Origin: Gemmatimonadales bacterium
Lineage (GTDB): Bacteria; Gemmatimonadota; Gemmatimonadetes; Palauibacterales; Palauibacteraceae
Assembly (NCBI GenBank): GCA_009840115.1
Contig: VXOJ01000032.1
Location: forward strand, 1-64,000
Length of the DNA stretch: 64,000 nt
Direction: 5' to 3'
In this document: one piece after another, positions 35,047 through 45,805 of the stretch
How positions within the stretch are numbered: position 1 is the first letter of the stretch
Layout: every line of letters begins with the position of its first letter
Notes under the pieces: model-generated
What the model saw: the letters and a program-made list of their open reading frames with translations, nothing else
What the model was told of the DNA's origin: nothing
Databases searched by the model: none
Made by a program: the position numbers and the translations under genes

Positions 35047-37492
35047 TGAGACTCTCCTCGAGGAGTTCCCTCACGATGGCCGGGTCCGCGCGTCCGTGCG
35101 TCGCGCGCATCACCTGACCCACAAAAAAACCGGCGAGGCCGGTGTGGCCGGCGGCATAGCGCGCCACCTCGGCCGGGTGAGCGGCCACGACGCCCTGTAC
35201 GACCTCGCGAATCTGCTCCGCATCGCCGATCCGGCCCAGCCCCTCGCGCCGAACGATCTCCCGGGGGCTTCCACCGTCTTCCACCAGCCGCGCCAACAGC
35301 GACTTCGCCACCGCCCGCGAGATCGAGCGCTCGAGGACGAGTTCCACAAGCTCGGCCAGCGCCTCCGGCTCGAGGGCGCCCGCGTCGCCTTCGCTGCCCC
35401 CGGCGCCGCGGACCTCATGCACGAGCCAGGTCGCGACGGCGGCCGGATCCACTCCGCCGCGGATCGCGCGCTCATAATAGCGCACCGACTCGGTGGAACC
35501 ACTGAGCAGGTCGGCGAGTTCGTCCGGCAGCCCCAGCGGATCCCGAAAGCGGTCGAAGGCCGCCTGGAGCGCGGGGTCGGCGCGCCTCGCCGCATCGCGG
35601 GCTTCCCGCGCCGAGTCGATTCCGGGAACGGCCGGCCCGGACGACTCGTCCGCCGCCCGGGCCCGCGTCTCCGGGGAGTCGGCGTCGCGGGCGGCGTCCG
35701 ACTTCGCGCGGCGGCTCCAGGCGTCGCGGAGCGTCACGGTCCGGTTGAAGACGAGCGGGCCGCCGTCCGGAGCTTCGCCGCCCCCGTCCGCCTCCGCCGT
35801 CCCGGCTCGTGTGGCCCGGTCCGGGACGAAGTAGCCCAGCCGCTCGAACTGATAGGCGGTCTCGGGCGGATCTTCGGCCAGGCTCGGCTCGCCGCGCGCG
35901 TCGGTCAAAACCTCCAGCGAATCCGGGTTGAGGCTCTCCCGGAGGCCTTCGGCGTCCCCGGCCGGATCGGAGACGCGGAACAGACGGTCGTAGAGGCGGA
36001 CGTCCATCGGCACCGACTCCGTGGCGGACACCCAGTGGATGGTGCCGGCCGGCGTACGCCCGTCGGGCGCCGATCCGCTGCGCGTCTCCGGATCGTACGT
36101 ACAGCGCAGGCGCACGACCCTGCCGGCGTCGTCCTTCTCCACGCCGCGGCAGGTGATGAAATAGCCGTGCCGCAGGCGCACCTCGCGCCCGGGGGCGAGC
36201 CGGCGGAAGCCCGGGGCCGGCTCCTCCGCGAAATCATCCCGCTCGATGTAAAGGACCCGCGTGAACGGGACCTTCCGCGTTTCGGGCCACCCTTCCGGCG
36301 GGGCATCGGCGCCGCGTGGAAAGTACGGGGCGTCGATCCAGTCCACCTCGCCTTCCGGGCAGTTCTCGACGACGACCTCGAGCGGACGCAGCACCGCGAG
36401 CACGCGCGGCGCCCGCTGGTTCAGCGCCTCGCGCACCGCCCATTCGAGCGTGGCGATCTCCACCCGGTTGTCGGCTTTCCCGATTCCGACCTGCCGGCAG
36501 AAGGCGCGAATCGCATCCGGCGGGATGCCGCGGCGCCGGAAGCCGGCCAGCGTGGGCATGCGCGGATCGTCCCAGCCCGAGACATGTCCGTCCTCCACGA
36601 GAAGGAGGAGTTTCCGCTTGCTCACGATCGTGTAGTCCAGGTTGCGGCGCGCGAACTCGTACTGGCGGGGCCGCGGATCCCACGAGCCGAGCGCCTCTCC
36701 GCCGCCGCCCTCCGCTTCCGGCACGCGGTCGATGCGGGCGGAAGAGGGACGCGTGTGCTCGATGAACCAGTCGTAGAGCGCGCGGTTGTCCTGGAACTCG
36801 AGCGTGCAGAAGGAGTGCGTGATCCCCTCGATGGCGTCGGACTGGCCGTGCGCCCAGTCGTAGAAGGGGTAGATCGGCCACTCATCGCCCGTCCGGTAGT
36901 GGTGCGCGTGCCGGATTCGATACATCAGCGGGTCGCGCAGCTTCATGTTCGACGCGGCGAGGTCGATCCGCGCGCGGAGCACGTGCTTTCCATCGTCGAA
37001 CTCCCCGGCGCGCATGCGCCGGAAGAGATCCAGGTTCTCCTCGGTCGAGCGATCCCGATACGGGCTGGGCCGGCTGGGCTCGCGCACCGACCCGCGGTGG
37101 GCGCGGATCTCCTCCTCGGACAGGCTGTCGACGTAGGCGAAGCCATCCTCGATCATCCGCAGCGCCATCCGGTAGAGCGCCCCGAAGTAGTCCGACGCGT
37201 AGCGGATCTCGCCGTCCCACTCGAACCCCAGCCAGCGGATGTCCCGCGCGATCGCCTCGACGTAGGACGGGTCCTCGGTCGTCGGGTTCGTGTCGTCCAT
37301 GCGCAGCGTCGTGCGGCCGCCGTACTCCCGCGCCACCTCGAAGTCGAGGCAGATGGCGGAAGCGTGGCCCACATGGAGGAAGCCGTTGGGTTCGGGCGGA
37401 AAGCGCGTGAGCACGCGCCCCCCGTGCCGCCCGCTCAGGACATCTTCGGCGACGATCTGACGGATGAAATCCAGACGCTCTCGTTGTGGCAT
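35033..37492 (-). CDS. glnS: glutaminyl-tRNA synthetase with C-terminal YqeY/GatB-like domain
   Basis: 819 residues against about 550 for ordinary GlnRS. Class I motifs TRFPPEPNGFLHVGHASA (HIGH, about 30-48) and IVSKRK (KMSKS, about 285-290), then the two-barrel anticodon domain. A Glu/Asp-rich linker near 590-640 leads to a GatB/YqeY-type tail (DELADLLSGSTESVRYYERA, HTGLAGFFVGQVMRATHG). Such fusions, known from Deinococcus, add tRNA-binding affinity. A direct GlnRS implies Gln-tRNA does not need the amidotransferase route. Confidence 0.95.
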   Translation of the reverse strand: MPQRERLDFIRQIVAEDVLSGRHGGRVLTRFPPEPNGFLHVGHASAICLDFEVAREYGGRTTLRMDDTNPTTEDPSYVEAIARDIRWLGFEWDGEIRYASDYFGALYRMALRMIEDGFAYVDSLSEEEIRAHRGSVREPSRPSPYRDRSTEENLDLFRRMRAGEFDDGKHVLRARIDLAASNMKLRDPLMYRIRHAHHYRTGDEWPIYPFYDWAHGQSDAIEGITHSFCTLEFQDNRALYDWFIEHTRPSSARIDRVPEAEGGGGEALGSWDPRPRQYEFARRNLDYTIVSKRKLLLLVEDGHVSGWDDPRMPTLAGFRRRGIPPDAIRAFCRQVGIGKADNRVEIATLEWAVREALNQRAPRVLAVLRPLEVVVENCPEGEVDWIDAPYFPRGADAPPEGWPETRKVPFTRVLYIERDDFAEEPAPGFRRLAPGREVRLRHGYFITCRGVEKDDAGRVVRLRCTYDPETRSGSAPDGRTPAGTIHWVSATESVPMDVRLYDRLFRVSDPAGDAEGLRESLNPDSLEVLTDARGEPSLAEDPPETAYQFERLGYFVPDRATRAGTAEADGGGEAPDGGPLVFNRTVTLRDAWSRRAKSDAARDADSPETRARAADESSGPAVPGIDSAREARDAARRADPALQAAFDRFRDPLGLPDELADLLSGSTESVRYYERAIRGGVDPAAVATWLVHEVRGAGGSEGDAGALEPEALAELVELVLERSISRAVAKSLLARLVEDGGSPREIVRREGLGRIGDAEQIREVVQGVVAAHPAEVARYAAGHTGLAGFFVGQVMRATHGRADPAIVRELLEESLNDAT

Positions 37493-37503
37493 GGGCGGAA
37501 ACT

Positions 37504-37538
37504 AAAAAAAAAGGCCGGGTCCCGGTACGGACCCGGCC
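37504..37538 (-). terminator. intrinsic terminator upstream of glnS
   Basis: On the minus strand a 10-bp perfect stem (GGCCGGGTCC/GGACCCGGCC, 37513-37538) is followed by nine T's (37512-37504). It ends the small gene at 37572-37778 just before the glnS start. Confidence 0.8.
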
Positions 37539-37571
37539 CGACGGGCGGCGTCGCGAGCGATGCGGCTCCGT

Positions 37572-37778
37572 TCAGGACCTCTTGTGGGCGGCGAAATCCC
37601 CCGTGGCGGGGGCCGCCGCGACGGGAGTCTCCGGACATGTTGCGGTTGCCGGCATTTCCGGCGGCCCGGCCGCCTGCGCGCCCTGCACGGACCCGCTGTG
37701 CGTGCCCAGAATCAACCCAACCGCCATCACCAGCCAAGCCAGAGAGCCCGTGGTCGCCCATTTCGACAACCTGTCCAT
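37572..37778 (-). CDS. small single-TM protein
   Basis: 68 residues. MDRLSKWATTGSLAWLVMAV starts with a charged end and one hydrophobic helix (about 9-27), followed by an Ala/Pro-rich extracytoplasmic tail with one Cys. GGAAGGGA lies about 8 bases before the ATG and a strong terminator sits right after the gene, which supports a real transcription unit. No family recognised. Confidence 0.6.
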   Translation of the reverse strand: MDRLSKWATTGSLAWLVMAVGLILGTHSGSVQGAQAAGPPEMPATATCPETPVAAAPATGDFAAHKRS

Positions 37779-37965
37779 TCGATCTGTCCCTTCCCCGGAA
37801 TCGGCGATTGCGATCTGTACCTCGTGGTACGGGAAAAATGAGAGAAAGTTTCTCCCGGCTCCTGAACGTTCGACTCCGGAATCGAGGAAATGGTTGGCAG
37901 GCGCCCCGTCGTTTGGCGATTCGTTTCGCGATCGGTTCGCGATCGGTTCGCGATGCGCCGGAAGG
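37779..37965. promoter_or_regulatory. AT-richer spacer with direct repeats
   Basis: This stretch has lower G+C than its neighbours and a tandem repeat of CGATCGGTTCG (about 37929-37952). It probably contains the promoter of the small membrane protein gene; no exact boxes are assigned. Confidence 0.3.
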
Positions 37966-38709
37966 TCACGACGGTCGCGTGAGGCGGGCGAGATAGACCC
38001 CGTCCCCGCCCTCGAACGCCACCTCCAACCGCCAGCCGGCCCTCGCGGCGTGGCGCGCGAGCGTTTCGAGATCGACGTACAACTCGCGAAAGGGGCGGCC
38101 GACGCGGCCCGCGTGCGAAAGCTCGATCCAGGCCTGACCGGGATACGCGCCGGCGGGTGGCCAGCCCGCCGTCGGCGAGGGTCCGCGAATGACGGCTTCC
38201 GCGCCGTCGACCAGAATCTGTCCGCCCGGCGACAGGAACCGGGGGGCGTGCGCGAGGAAGCGGTCGAGGCCCGCCAGCGTTCCCACCGGCCCCAGCCCGT
38301 TCATGAGCATGAGGACCGTGTCGAATCCCGGTTTCCACCAATGGCGGAAGTCGGCGTGGACGACCGACGCCGCCCCGCGCGCCCGCAGCAGGCGAGCGAT
38401 GTCGGCGGAGCCTTCCACCGCGACGACGGGGGATCCCTGCGCCTCGAGCGCGAGCGTGTGCGGTCCGGCCCCGGCTCCGAGATCGAGCACCCGGCCGCGG
38501 CACAACTCGACGGCATGGCGCTCGAAGTCCATCCACTGATCCGGGGTCCGGAAGAAGAACCCGGCCGGCAGCGATGCATCTTCCCCGAGACTGCTGCGCA
38601 GCCGAAGTCCGGGATCGGATTCCCCCGCCGCGAACGCCGTCAGCGCGCTTGCGAAGGGGGCGAGCGGCGGGGCGCGCCCGCGATGGAGCCCGGGCTCGAG
38701 CGCTACCAG
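37966..38709 (-). CDS. class I SAM-dependent methyltransferase
   Basis: Motif I VLDLGAGAGPHTLALEAQG, motif II VVAVEGSADIARLLRARGA, then HADFRHWW and LSPGGQILVDGAE. The first ordinary start (ATG 38532) would give 188 residues, but family-like sequence (TAFAAGESDPGLRLRSSLGE, AGFFFRTPDQW) precedes it in frame. No ATG/GTG/TTG exists upstream before a stop; a CTG at 38709 lies one base after the stop of the preceding gene and would give 247 residues. Last gene of the paa-type operon by position; substrate unknown. Confidence 0.75.
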   Translation of the reverse strand: MVALEPGLHRGRAPPLAPFASALTAFAAGESDPGLRLRSSLGEDASLPAGFFFRTPDQWMDFERHAVELCRGRVLDLGAGAGPHTLALEAQGSPVVAVEGSADIARLLRARGAASVVHADFRHWWKPGFDTVLMLMNGLGPVGTLAGLDRFLAHAPRFLSPGGQILVDGAEAVIRGPSPTAGWPPAGAYPGQAWIELSHAGRVGRPFRELYVDLETLARHAARAGWRLEVAFEGGDGVYLARLTRPS

Positions 38710-38710
38710 T

Positions 38711-38950
38711 TCAGCGCCACCTCACGGCCTCGAACACGGTTCGGCAGGCGTTGCAGTAGTACTGGGCCGTCGAGGCCTGCCCTCCGAAGGTCGCGAACGG
38801 ATCGGAGTCCTCCGAGTCGCAGAAGGGGCAGGGGACCGACGCCGGCATGCCGGACGACTCGACCGGATCGTCCAGCGGCGACCGCTCCGACGGGGCACCG
38901 CCTCTCGCGCTGTCGTGCTTCGTGCCATCGTGCTTCGTGCCATCGGACAT
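38711..38950 (-). CDS. stand-alone zinc ribbon like the PaaD C-terminal domain
   Basis: 79 residues. CPFC at about 49-52 and CNAC at about 69-72 with FATFGGQASTAQYYC between follow the C-terminal zinc ribbon of PaaD. The N-terminal 45 residues are disordered and contain a DGTKH direct repeat encoded by a 15-base tandem duplication. It lies 5 bases after paaC. The main PaaD domain is a separate gene two positions upstream. Confidence 0.75.
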   Translation of the reverse strand: MSDGTKHDGTKHDSARGGAPSERSPLDDPVESSGMPASVPCPFCDSEDSDPFATFGGQASTAQYYCNACRTVFEAVRWR

Positions 38951-38955
38951 GGACG

Positions 38956-39780
38956 TCAGTCCATCAGGAGTTCCCGGTTGCGGTCGCCCCGCACCCGGGC
39001 GAGGGAGTCTTCGTCGGGGCCGCCCTCCACCGCCCGTCGACGCGCGAGCCAGCGGTCCTCCCAGACGGGTTCGCGCGTGCTGACCCACTCCGATCCGGCG
39101 TCTCGCGCGAGGCCGGTCTCCGCGGCGACCGGGCCCACCCGTTCCAGCCAGCGCGCCCGCGCCCCGGCCGCATCCCGCCTAACGATTCCGTGCGCGGCGA
39201 GCGTCCCGCTGAGCGGGTCGTCGTCGGGGCCGAACCCGCGCAGACACGCGTTCCATGCCGCTCCGAAGGCTTCGGCCAGCGCCACCCGCCCGCCCTCGGC
39301 GCTCAGCAGACGGGAGGTCCACCCCTGTCCGTGATCGAAGTGGAACCGCTCTTCCTCGAGCAGCTTGCGCACCTTGTAGTGGATCGGCTCGTAGCGGCTC
39401 TCGACCAGCATCTCGAACTGGACCGAAAGGGCGGTGTCCCACAGGAAATTGAGGGCGAGGAACTCTTCCCACGATGCGACGTCCCGGTCGAGCAGTTCGG
39501 AACTGTGGTATTCGTCCGACGCGCGTTCGTGCTCGAGCGCGGACGGATCGTGGCCGAAGTCGCGCAGCATCGCATAGAGGATGCGGGCGTGCCCCCACTC
39601 ATCCTGCGCCATGGCGGAGCAGGCGATGCCGGCCTCGACCGAGGGCGCCCCGAGGATCCAGTCCGAGTAGCGGATGCCGAGCAGCCGCTTGTTGTCCGCG
39701 AGGGCGAGGATGAGGTTGGCGAGGTGCCCGGACACTCCCTCCGGAAGGTCCTCCGCCGACCGGAAGCCGCTCTCCGTCAT
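38956..39780 (-). CDS. paaC: ring-1,2-phenylacetyl-CoA epoxidase subunit PaaC
   Basis: 274 residues from ATG 39780, overlapping the paaB stop (ATGA). Ferritin-like four-helix fold with NKRLLGIRYSDWILGAPSVE, MAQDEWGHARILYAML and EERFHFDHG. In E. coli PaaC is the structural partner of PaaA in the di-iron epoxidase; it keeps carboxylate residues here. Confidence 0.9.
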   Translation of the reverse strand: MTESGFRSAEDLPEGVSGHLANLILALADNKRLLGIRYSDWILGAPSVEAGIACSAMAQDEWGHARILYAMLRDFGHDPSALEHERASDEYHSSELLDRDVASWEEFLALNFLWDTALSVQFEMLVESRYEPIHYKVRKLLEEERFHFDHGQGWTSRLLSAEGGRVALAEAFGAAWNACLRGFGPDDDPLSGTLAAHGIVRRDAAGARARWLERVGPVAAETGLARDAGSEWVSTREPVWEDRWLARRRAVEGGPDEDSLARVRGDRNRELLMD

Positions 39781-40025
39781 CGCGAATCCGCCGGCGCCCG
39801 GCCGCCCGGATCGCCGAGCGTGAACGGGGCCTGCGGCCGGTTCACCGCCGCGAACGCATCGCGCGGGGCGACGGTCATCTCGAACCACTTCGCCTCGTCG
39901 TACGTCTGCCACGCGTAGACGCGCGCCAACTGCTCGTTCGGGGCGGACACCGCGCCCACGTGCTCGAAGCGGTCCGCCCTCTTCTTGCGCGCGAACACCT
40001 CGTACACCTGTCCGTTCCCGCTCAC
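39777..40025 (-). CDS. paaB: ring-1,2-phenylacetyl-CoA epoxidase subunit PaaB
   Basis: 82 residues from GTG 40025, overlapping the paaD stop by 4 bases. YEVFARKKRADRFEHVGAVS and then ARVYAWQTYDEAKWFEM are typical of PaaB, a small accessory subunit of the epoxidase complex. Confidence 0.88.
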   Translation of the reverse strand: MSGNGQVYEVFARKKRADRFEHVGAVSAPNEQLARVYAWQTYDEAKWFEMTVAPRDAFAAVNRPQAPFTLGDPGGRAPADSR

Positions 40026-40483
40026 GTGACGACTCCGACCGAGCGCAGCAGCCTCCGTCCGCGCGCGGAGATGGCGGCCGTCGTCCACGGGGGATCCCAC
40101 CCGGTCACGATCTCGACCTGCCGGATTTCCTCCAGTTCGAGCAGGCGCTGCCGCACGTCCCATTCGATGAAGTCCATGCAGGGGCAGGCGGTGGCCGTGA
40201 AGGTGAGGTGAACGGTGACGGCCCCGGCCTCCTCGTCCGCCTCGACGCCGCGCACGAGCCCCAGGTCGACGATCGAAATCGGAAATTCCGGATCCGCGAC
40301 CTCGTACAGCGCCCGGCGCGCCCGTTCCGCGAGGTCCGCGGCGGGTTCGGCGAAGGCGGGAGGGGGCGGCAGTTCCCGTCCGCCCCGCGTCTCGCGGAGC
40401 ACGGCGCCGAAATCCATGCCGGCCTCGTACCGCGGGAGATACCGCGGGCGCGCCACGCCGCGAGCCGGGGCGTCGGCGTTCAT
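40022..40483 (-). CDS. paaD: PaaD-type Fe-S assembly protein (MIP18/DUF59 domain only)
   Basis: 153 residues. DUF59 core: ALYEVADPEFPISIVDLGLV, VTVHLTFTATACPCMDF (active-site-like Cys pair) and VEIVTGWDPPWTTAAIS. An N-terminal extension of about 60 residues is variable. The C-terminal zinc ribbon of normal PaaD is missing and appears as the separate gene at 38711. It helps mature the epoxidase or its reductase. Overlaps paaA by 4 bases (ATGA). Confidence 0.85.
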   Translation of the reverse strand: MNADAPARGVARPRYLPRYEAGMDFGAVLRETRGGRELPPPPAFAEPAADLAERARRALYEVADPEFPISIVDLGLVRGVEADEEAGAVTVHLTFTATACPCMDFIEWDVRQRLLELEEIRQVEIVTGWDPPWTTAAISARGRRLLRSVGVVT

Positions 40484-41418
40484 GCCGCGAGCAGCCGCTC
40501 GACCGCGAATCGGCTGCGCCGCAGCGAATCGACGTACTGCTCGTTCATCGGGCCGCGCGCCTTCCAGCGCTCGAACACCTGCTTCCAGGTGATCGTCTCG
40601 TTGAAGAGCCAGCGCCGCGCCTCCGGGTCGTACTGGCAGGGAAGCTCGTAGGTCAGCTCCACTTCGTCCGTATCGGCGTCGTACTGCGCCGGAAGGTCGT
40701 ACCCCAGCTCCTCGCACAGCGGCACGACCGCCTTGAGCCAGGTCCGGCGGAGCTGGTCGTTCGTCATCCCCTTGAGGCGGAAGTCGAGCTGCGCGTTGTG
40801 GTGCTTCCGGTCGTCCGGCATCCCGAACCACTCCACGCCCATCGGGAACATCCAGTCGAGCGTTCGCTGCACCGCTTCCTTCGCGGCGCCCCCCGCCTCG
40901 GCGAAGCGGCGGATCCAGACCTCGCCGTGCCGCAGGTGGAAGTTCTCCTCCATGCTCACCTTGACGAGGCCGCGCTTGAGCGGCCCGTAGCTCGTGTTGC
41001 GGTGTACGTCGCCCAGCAGCGTGATCCCGGCCCGGTCGTAGAGCGCGTTCGCCGACACCAGCTCGGCCCAGTTCATCAGCGGCTGGTCGAAGCCGTAGGG
41101 GTGCTTGAAGTGGGCGGGCTCCCGCTCGTAGAGCAGCCAGTGGCGGTCCACGCCGAGATCCTCGAGCAGGCGGTAGGCGATGTTCGCGTGCCCCAGTTCG
41201 TCCTGGATGATCGCCGTGGCCGAGACCATCGTGTTCGTGGACGGAGCGTCGCGGGCGGCCATGAAGTAGGCCGGCGCGCTGATCAGTTCCGTGTCGCCCT
41301 GGACGGTGAGCTGCGTGATCAGCGCCCGCTTGTAGGTCTCCGTCATGTCCTCTTCGGACTCGACGATGAACCCTTCCTGCACCTTCCGCTGCAGTTCCTC
41401 GTCTGTGAAACGTCCCAT
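40480..41418 (-). CDS. paaA: ring-1,2-phenylacetyl-CoA epoxidase catalytic subunit PaaA
   Basis: 312 residues. Di-iron ligand helices: IIQDELGHANIAYRLLEDLG and SMEENFHLRHGEVWIRRF; FGMPDDRKHHNAQLDFRLKG is family-typical. Converts phenylacetyl-CoA to the ring epoxide with O2 and electrons from PaaE. First gene of the operon paaA-paaD-paaB-paaC-zinc ribbon-methyltransferase; paaE, paaG, paaZ and paaK are not in the window. Confidence 0.93.
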   Translation of the reverse strand: MGRFTDEELQRKVQEGFIVESEEDMTETYKRALITQLTVQGDTELISAPAYFMAARDAPSTNTMVSATAIIQDELGHANIAYRLLEDLGVDRHWLLYEREPAHFKHPYGFDQPLMNWAELVSANALYDRAGITLLGDVHRNTSYGPLKRGLVKVSMEENFHLRHGEVWIRRFAEAGGAAKEAVQRTLDWMFPMGVEWFGMPDDRKHHNAQLDFRLKGMTNDQLRRTWLKAVVPLCEELGYDLPAQYDADTDEVELTYELPCQYDPEARRWLFNETITWKQVFERWKARGPMNEQYVDSLRRSRFAVERLLAA

Positions 41419-41475
41419 ACCGTCGCGCCTCTCCCGCCCAGGCCGGGTCTTCCACCCGGAGGGCGAACCGTGAAT

Positions 41476-42464
41476 CTACATTGAACTCGCGCCGGGCGGG
41501 TCCGGGGCCGTGCCGGGCGCGTCCGGGACCAGCGGCCGTCCGGCGCGGAAACGAATCGCGCCGCCGTTCAGCGCGAGCGTCATCCCGTCGCCCTCGACCC
41601 GGAACGCCCGCACGGAACGGAGCGCCTCGAGAAACCGCTGCTCGAAGTCCGCCTCCCGATCCCGGCAGAGCCTTCGCATGGCCGTCACGCCGTAGAAGCG
41701 CAGGGCCTCCGCCTCATGCACCCGGAAGCTCCCGAAGATCCGATTGCAGCCCGCGAACCCCGTCAGGTCCCCGGTGACGTCCGCGGCGTCGCGCGGCTGC
41801 GCCCGGAACCTGAGCGTCACCGGTTCGCGCAGCGCGCGCACGTTCGCGCTCCAGTCCCCGCTGTCGAACGACTCGAGCACCCATTCGTGCGTGCGCAGCG
41901 CGGGCGCGGCCGCCGTCGTCCCGTTCCCGGCACCCGCCTCGGCGCCATCGGCCCGCGCGTCCTCCCCGTCGGCGACATCGATGACGGTGACCGAGGTCAG
42001 TCCACGATTCGTGAGCGCGAAGTAGGGGGTCCGGTCGACCGACGGGCGGACCGTGACCGGGTCGCCCGGCCTGCGAATCCGGACGTTCAGCCGGATCATG
42101 CCGCTGAGAACCTCCGCCCGGTGGACTTCGATCCGGTCTCCAATGAGGCGCGCGGACACGTCCCGCATCTCATCGCCGTCCCTCAGCACGGCATGCAGGG
42201 TCAGGAACCGTTCCCGCCCGTGATCCGCCGCGAGCACGGCGACCGCGTCGATGTCCGAATCGAAATCGAGATCGCCGTCGGCCGTGAGGAGGAGTTCGTA
42301 CCGCACGTTGTCCGGACCGATCGTCGCTCCCGCCGCGAGCGTGATCTCGCCGCCGTCCAGCGTGAGGTACGTCGCGTTCTCCAACACCTCCCGGCTGTTG
42401 ACCTCGGGCTCGTCGCCGCACCCGACGGCCGCGCCCGCGGCCACCAGCAGCCAAACGCCCCTCT

Positions 42465-42468
<4 letters not shown>
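41476..42468 (-). CDS. META (HslJ-like) domain lipoprotein
   Basis: 330 residues from GTG 42468, overlapping the pruA stop by 4 bases. A short lipoprotein leader ends in VGCG. The C-terminal part (TGDLTGFAGCNRIFGSFRVH, ALRFYGVTAMRRLC, FEQRFLEALRSVRAFRVEGD) is a META domain. The middle has an N-terminal YbaY-like beta region (VRYELLLTADGDLDFDSDID). Envelope-located, stress-linked in some species. Confidence 0.8.
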
Positions 42469-44120
<1,652 letters not shown>

Positions 44121-44271
44121 GAAGGGATCCCCCTGGGTGAATATGTTTCGCGAAGGGAGGCGCAATCTGGCGGCCCGGGAGTGAGATTGAAAGGTGCCCG
44201 GTTCACTTCGTATCGTGCAGTGGACGTGCGCCGGATTCGTTTGCTTGCCGATGGGGAAGAGCACGGAAAAC

Positions 44272-45774
44272 ATGGCCTTTGTCAGGCACAGGCTCGCAGC
44301 CCGGCCGGGCCCGCGACAGGCGGGCCGGCGGCGGTTCGGCGGACTCGTCGAGGCCGTACTCGTCGCGTTCCTCTTCCTGTGTCCGGGTCCGGCCGCCGCC
44401 CAGGAAGGCGCGGGTTCGCTGCGGGCCCTCGAAGCTCGCCTCGGCCAGGCCCGCGAGAACGTGGTCTACCTCCTCGCGCCGTCTTCGTTCGAGGACGCCG
44501 CGGACCGGCTGGAGGACGCGTCGCGTCGTCTGCGGGACGGCCGGCGGGACGACCGGTTCGAGGAGTTGCTGGACGAAGCCGAACGCTGGCTCGCCCAGGC
44601 GGAGCGCATCGCGGCCGCGGGCCGGCCGCACTTCGAGGAGGTGCTCGCGGCCCGGGACGAGGCCCGCGCCTCCGAAGCTGTGACGCGGGCGGGCGAAGGA
44701 TGGGCGAGGGCCGAAGCGGAACTGGAAGCGGCCGGCCGCCGCCTGGAGCGCGAGGACATGGAAGACGTCGCCGTGCGAACGGGCCGCGCGACCGTGCTCT
44801 ACCGGCGGGCGACCCGGGCCGCGCGGCGCGACGAGTTTCTGGGAGCGGCGGTCCAGGCGCGCGCCGCCGCCATGAACGCGGGGGCGAGCGAGTTGGCCCC
44901 GAGCGCGTTCGATGCGGGCGAGGCGCACCTGGCGCGCGCGGAAGCGGCGATCGAGATCCTCGCTCCGGTGGAGGGGCCGGCGCGGTCCGGAGAAGCCGCG
45001 TTCGCCGCTTTCTCCCGCGCGCACCGCATTGCCGCTCTGTTCGACAGCGTGCGCCGGCGCCAGGTGACGGTCGAACGATTGCTCGACGGACATGAGGCGG
45101 ACCTGGCACGCCTTGCGGAAGCCGCGGACGTGGAGCCCCTCCGGAGCGATGCCGGCGAAACGACCGCGCGCATCGAGGGGGCCATCTCCCGGCTCCGGGC
45201 GGACAACGAGCGGCTGGGCGCCGAGTTGGCGGACGAACGCGCGCGGACGTCGGAACTCGGCAGCCGGCTGGCCTCGCTGGAGGACCGCCTGGCCGAGTTC
45301 GAACGGCGGTTCACGGGAGCCCGGGACGAGTTGCTCGCGGTCCGCGAGCGGGAGGCGCGGCTGCGCGAAGTCCAGGGCCTCTTCACGCCGTCGGAAGGGG
45401 AAGTCCTGCTCACGGGAGACCGGCTCGTCCTGCGGCTGTTCGGCCTCACCTTCGAACCCGCGCGGGCCGAGATCGACGAGGCGCTGTACCCCCTGCTCAC
45501 CAAGGTGCAGCGCGTCATCACGACCTTTCCGGGGGCGACCCTGCGGATCGAGGGGCACACCGACGCGCAGGGCGGGACGCGCGGGAATCAGGCGCTGAGC
45601 CAGCGGCGGGCCATCGCCGTGCGCGAGCATCTGCTCGCCCGGGTGCCCATCCCGTCCTCTCGGGTCGAAGCCGCCGGCCTCGGCGAGGAGCGCCCGATCG
45701 CGAGCAACGAGACGGAGGAGGGACGCGCCCGGAACCGCCGGATCGAGATCGTCCTCACCCTGCCCGGCAACTGA
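44272..45774 (+). CDS. OmpA-family protein with long helical N-terminus
   Basis: About 500 residues from ATG 44272; a GTG at 44194 is possible but would put the signal peptide (VLVAFLFLCPGPAAA, cut near AAAQE) too far inside. A long Ala/Arg/Glu-rich helical region (about 50-370), first part DUF4398-like and then a coiled coil, leads to an OmpA_C peptidoglycan-binding domain (FEPARAEIDEALYPLL, LRIEGHTDAQGG, NQALSQRRAIAVREHL). It should tether the outer membrane to the wall. Divergent from pruA. Confidence 0.85.
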   Translation: MAFVRHRLAARPGPRQAGRRRFGGLVEAVLVAFLFLCPGPAAAQEGAGSLRALEARLGQARENVVYLLAPSSFEDAADRLEDASRRLRDGRRDDRFEELLDEAERWLAQAERIAAAGRPHFEEVLAARDEARASEAVTRAGEGWARAEAELEAAGRRLEREDMEDVAVRTGRATVLYRRATRAARRDEFLGAAVQARAAAMNAGASELAPSAFDAGEAHLARAEAAIEILAPVEGPARSGEAAFAAFSRAHRIAALFDSVRRRQVTVERLLDGHEADLARLAEAADVEPLRSDAGETTARIEGAISRLRADNERLGAELADERARTSELGSRLASLEDRLAEFERRFTGARDELLAVREREARLREVQGLFTPSEGEVLLTGDRLVLRLFGLTFEPARAEIDEALYPLLTKVQRVITTFPGATLRIEGHTDAQGGTRGNQALSQRRAIAVREHLLARVPIPSSRVEAAGLGEERPIASNETEEGRARNRRIEIVLTLPGN

Positions 45775-45805
45775 CGCGAGCCGCGGCGGGGCGGCATCGC
45801 GACCC

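Noticed and set aside
34835-37996. Long plus-strand open frame opposite glnS
   Set aside because: Antisense shadow of a complete glutaminyl-tRNA synthetase.
38887-38945. 15-base tandem repeat as a possible recombination site
   Set aside because: It encodes an in-frame DGTKH duplication in a disordered stretch; a simple slippage product.
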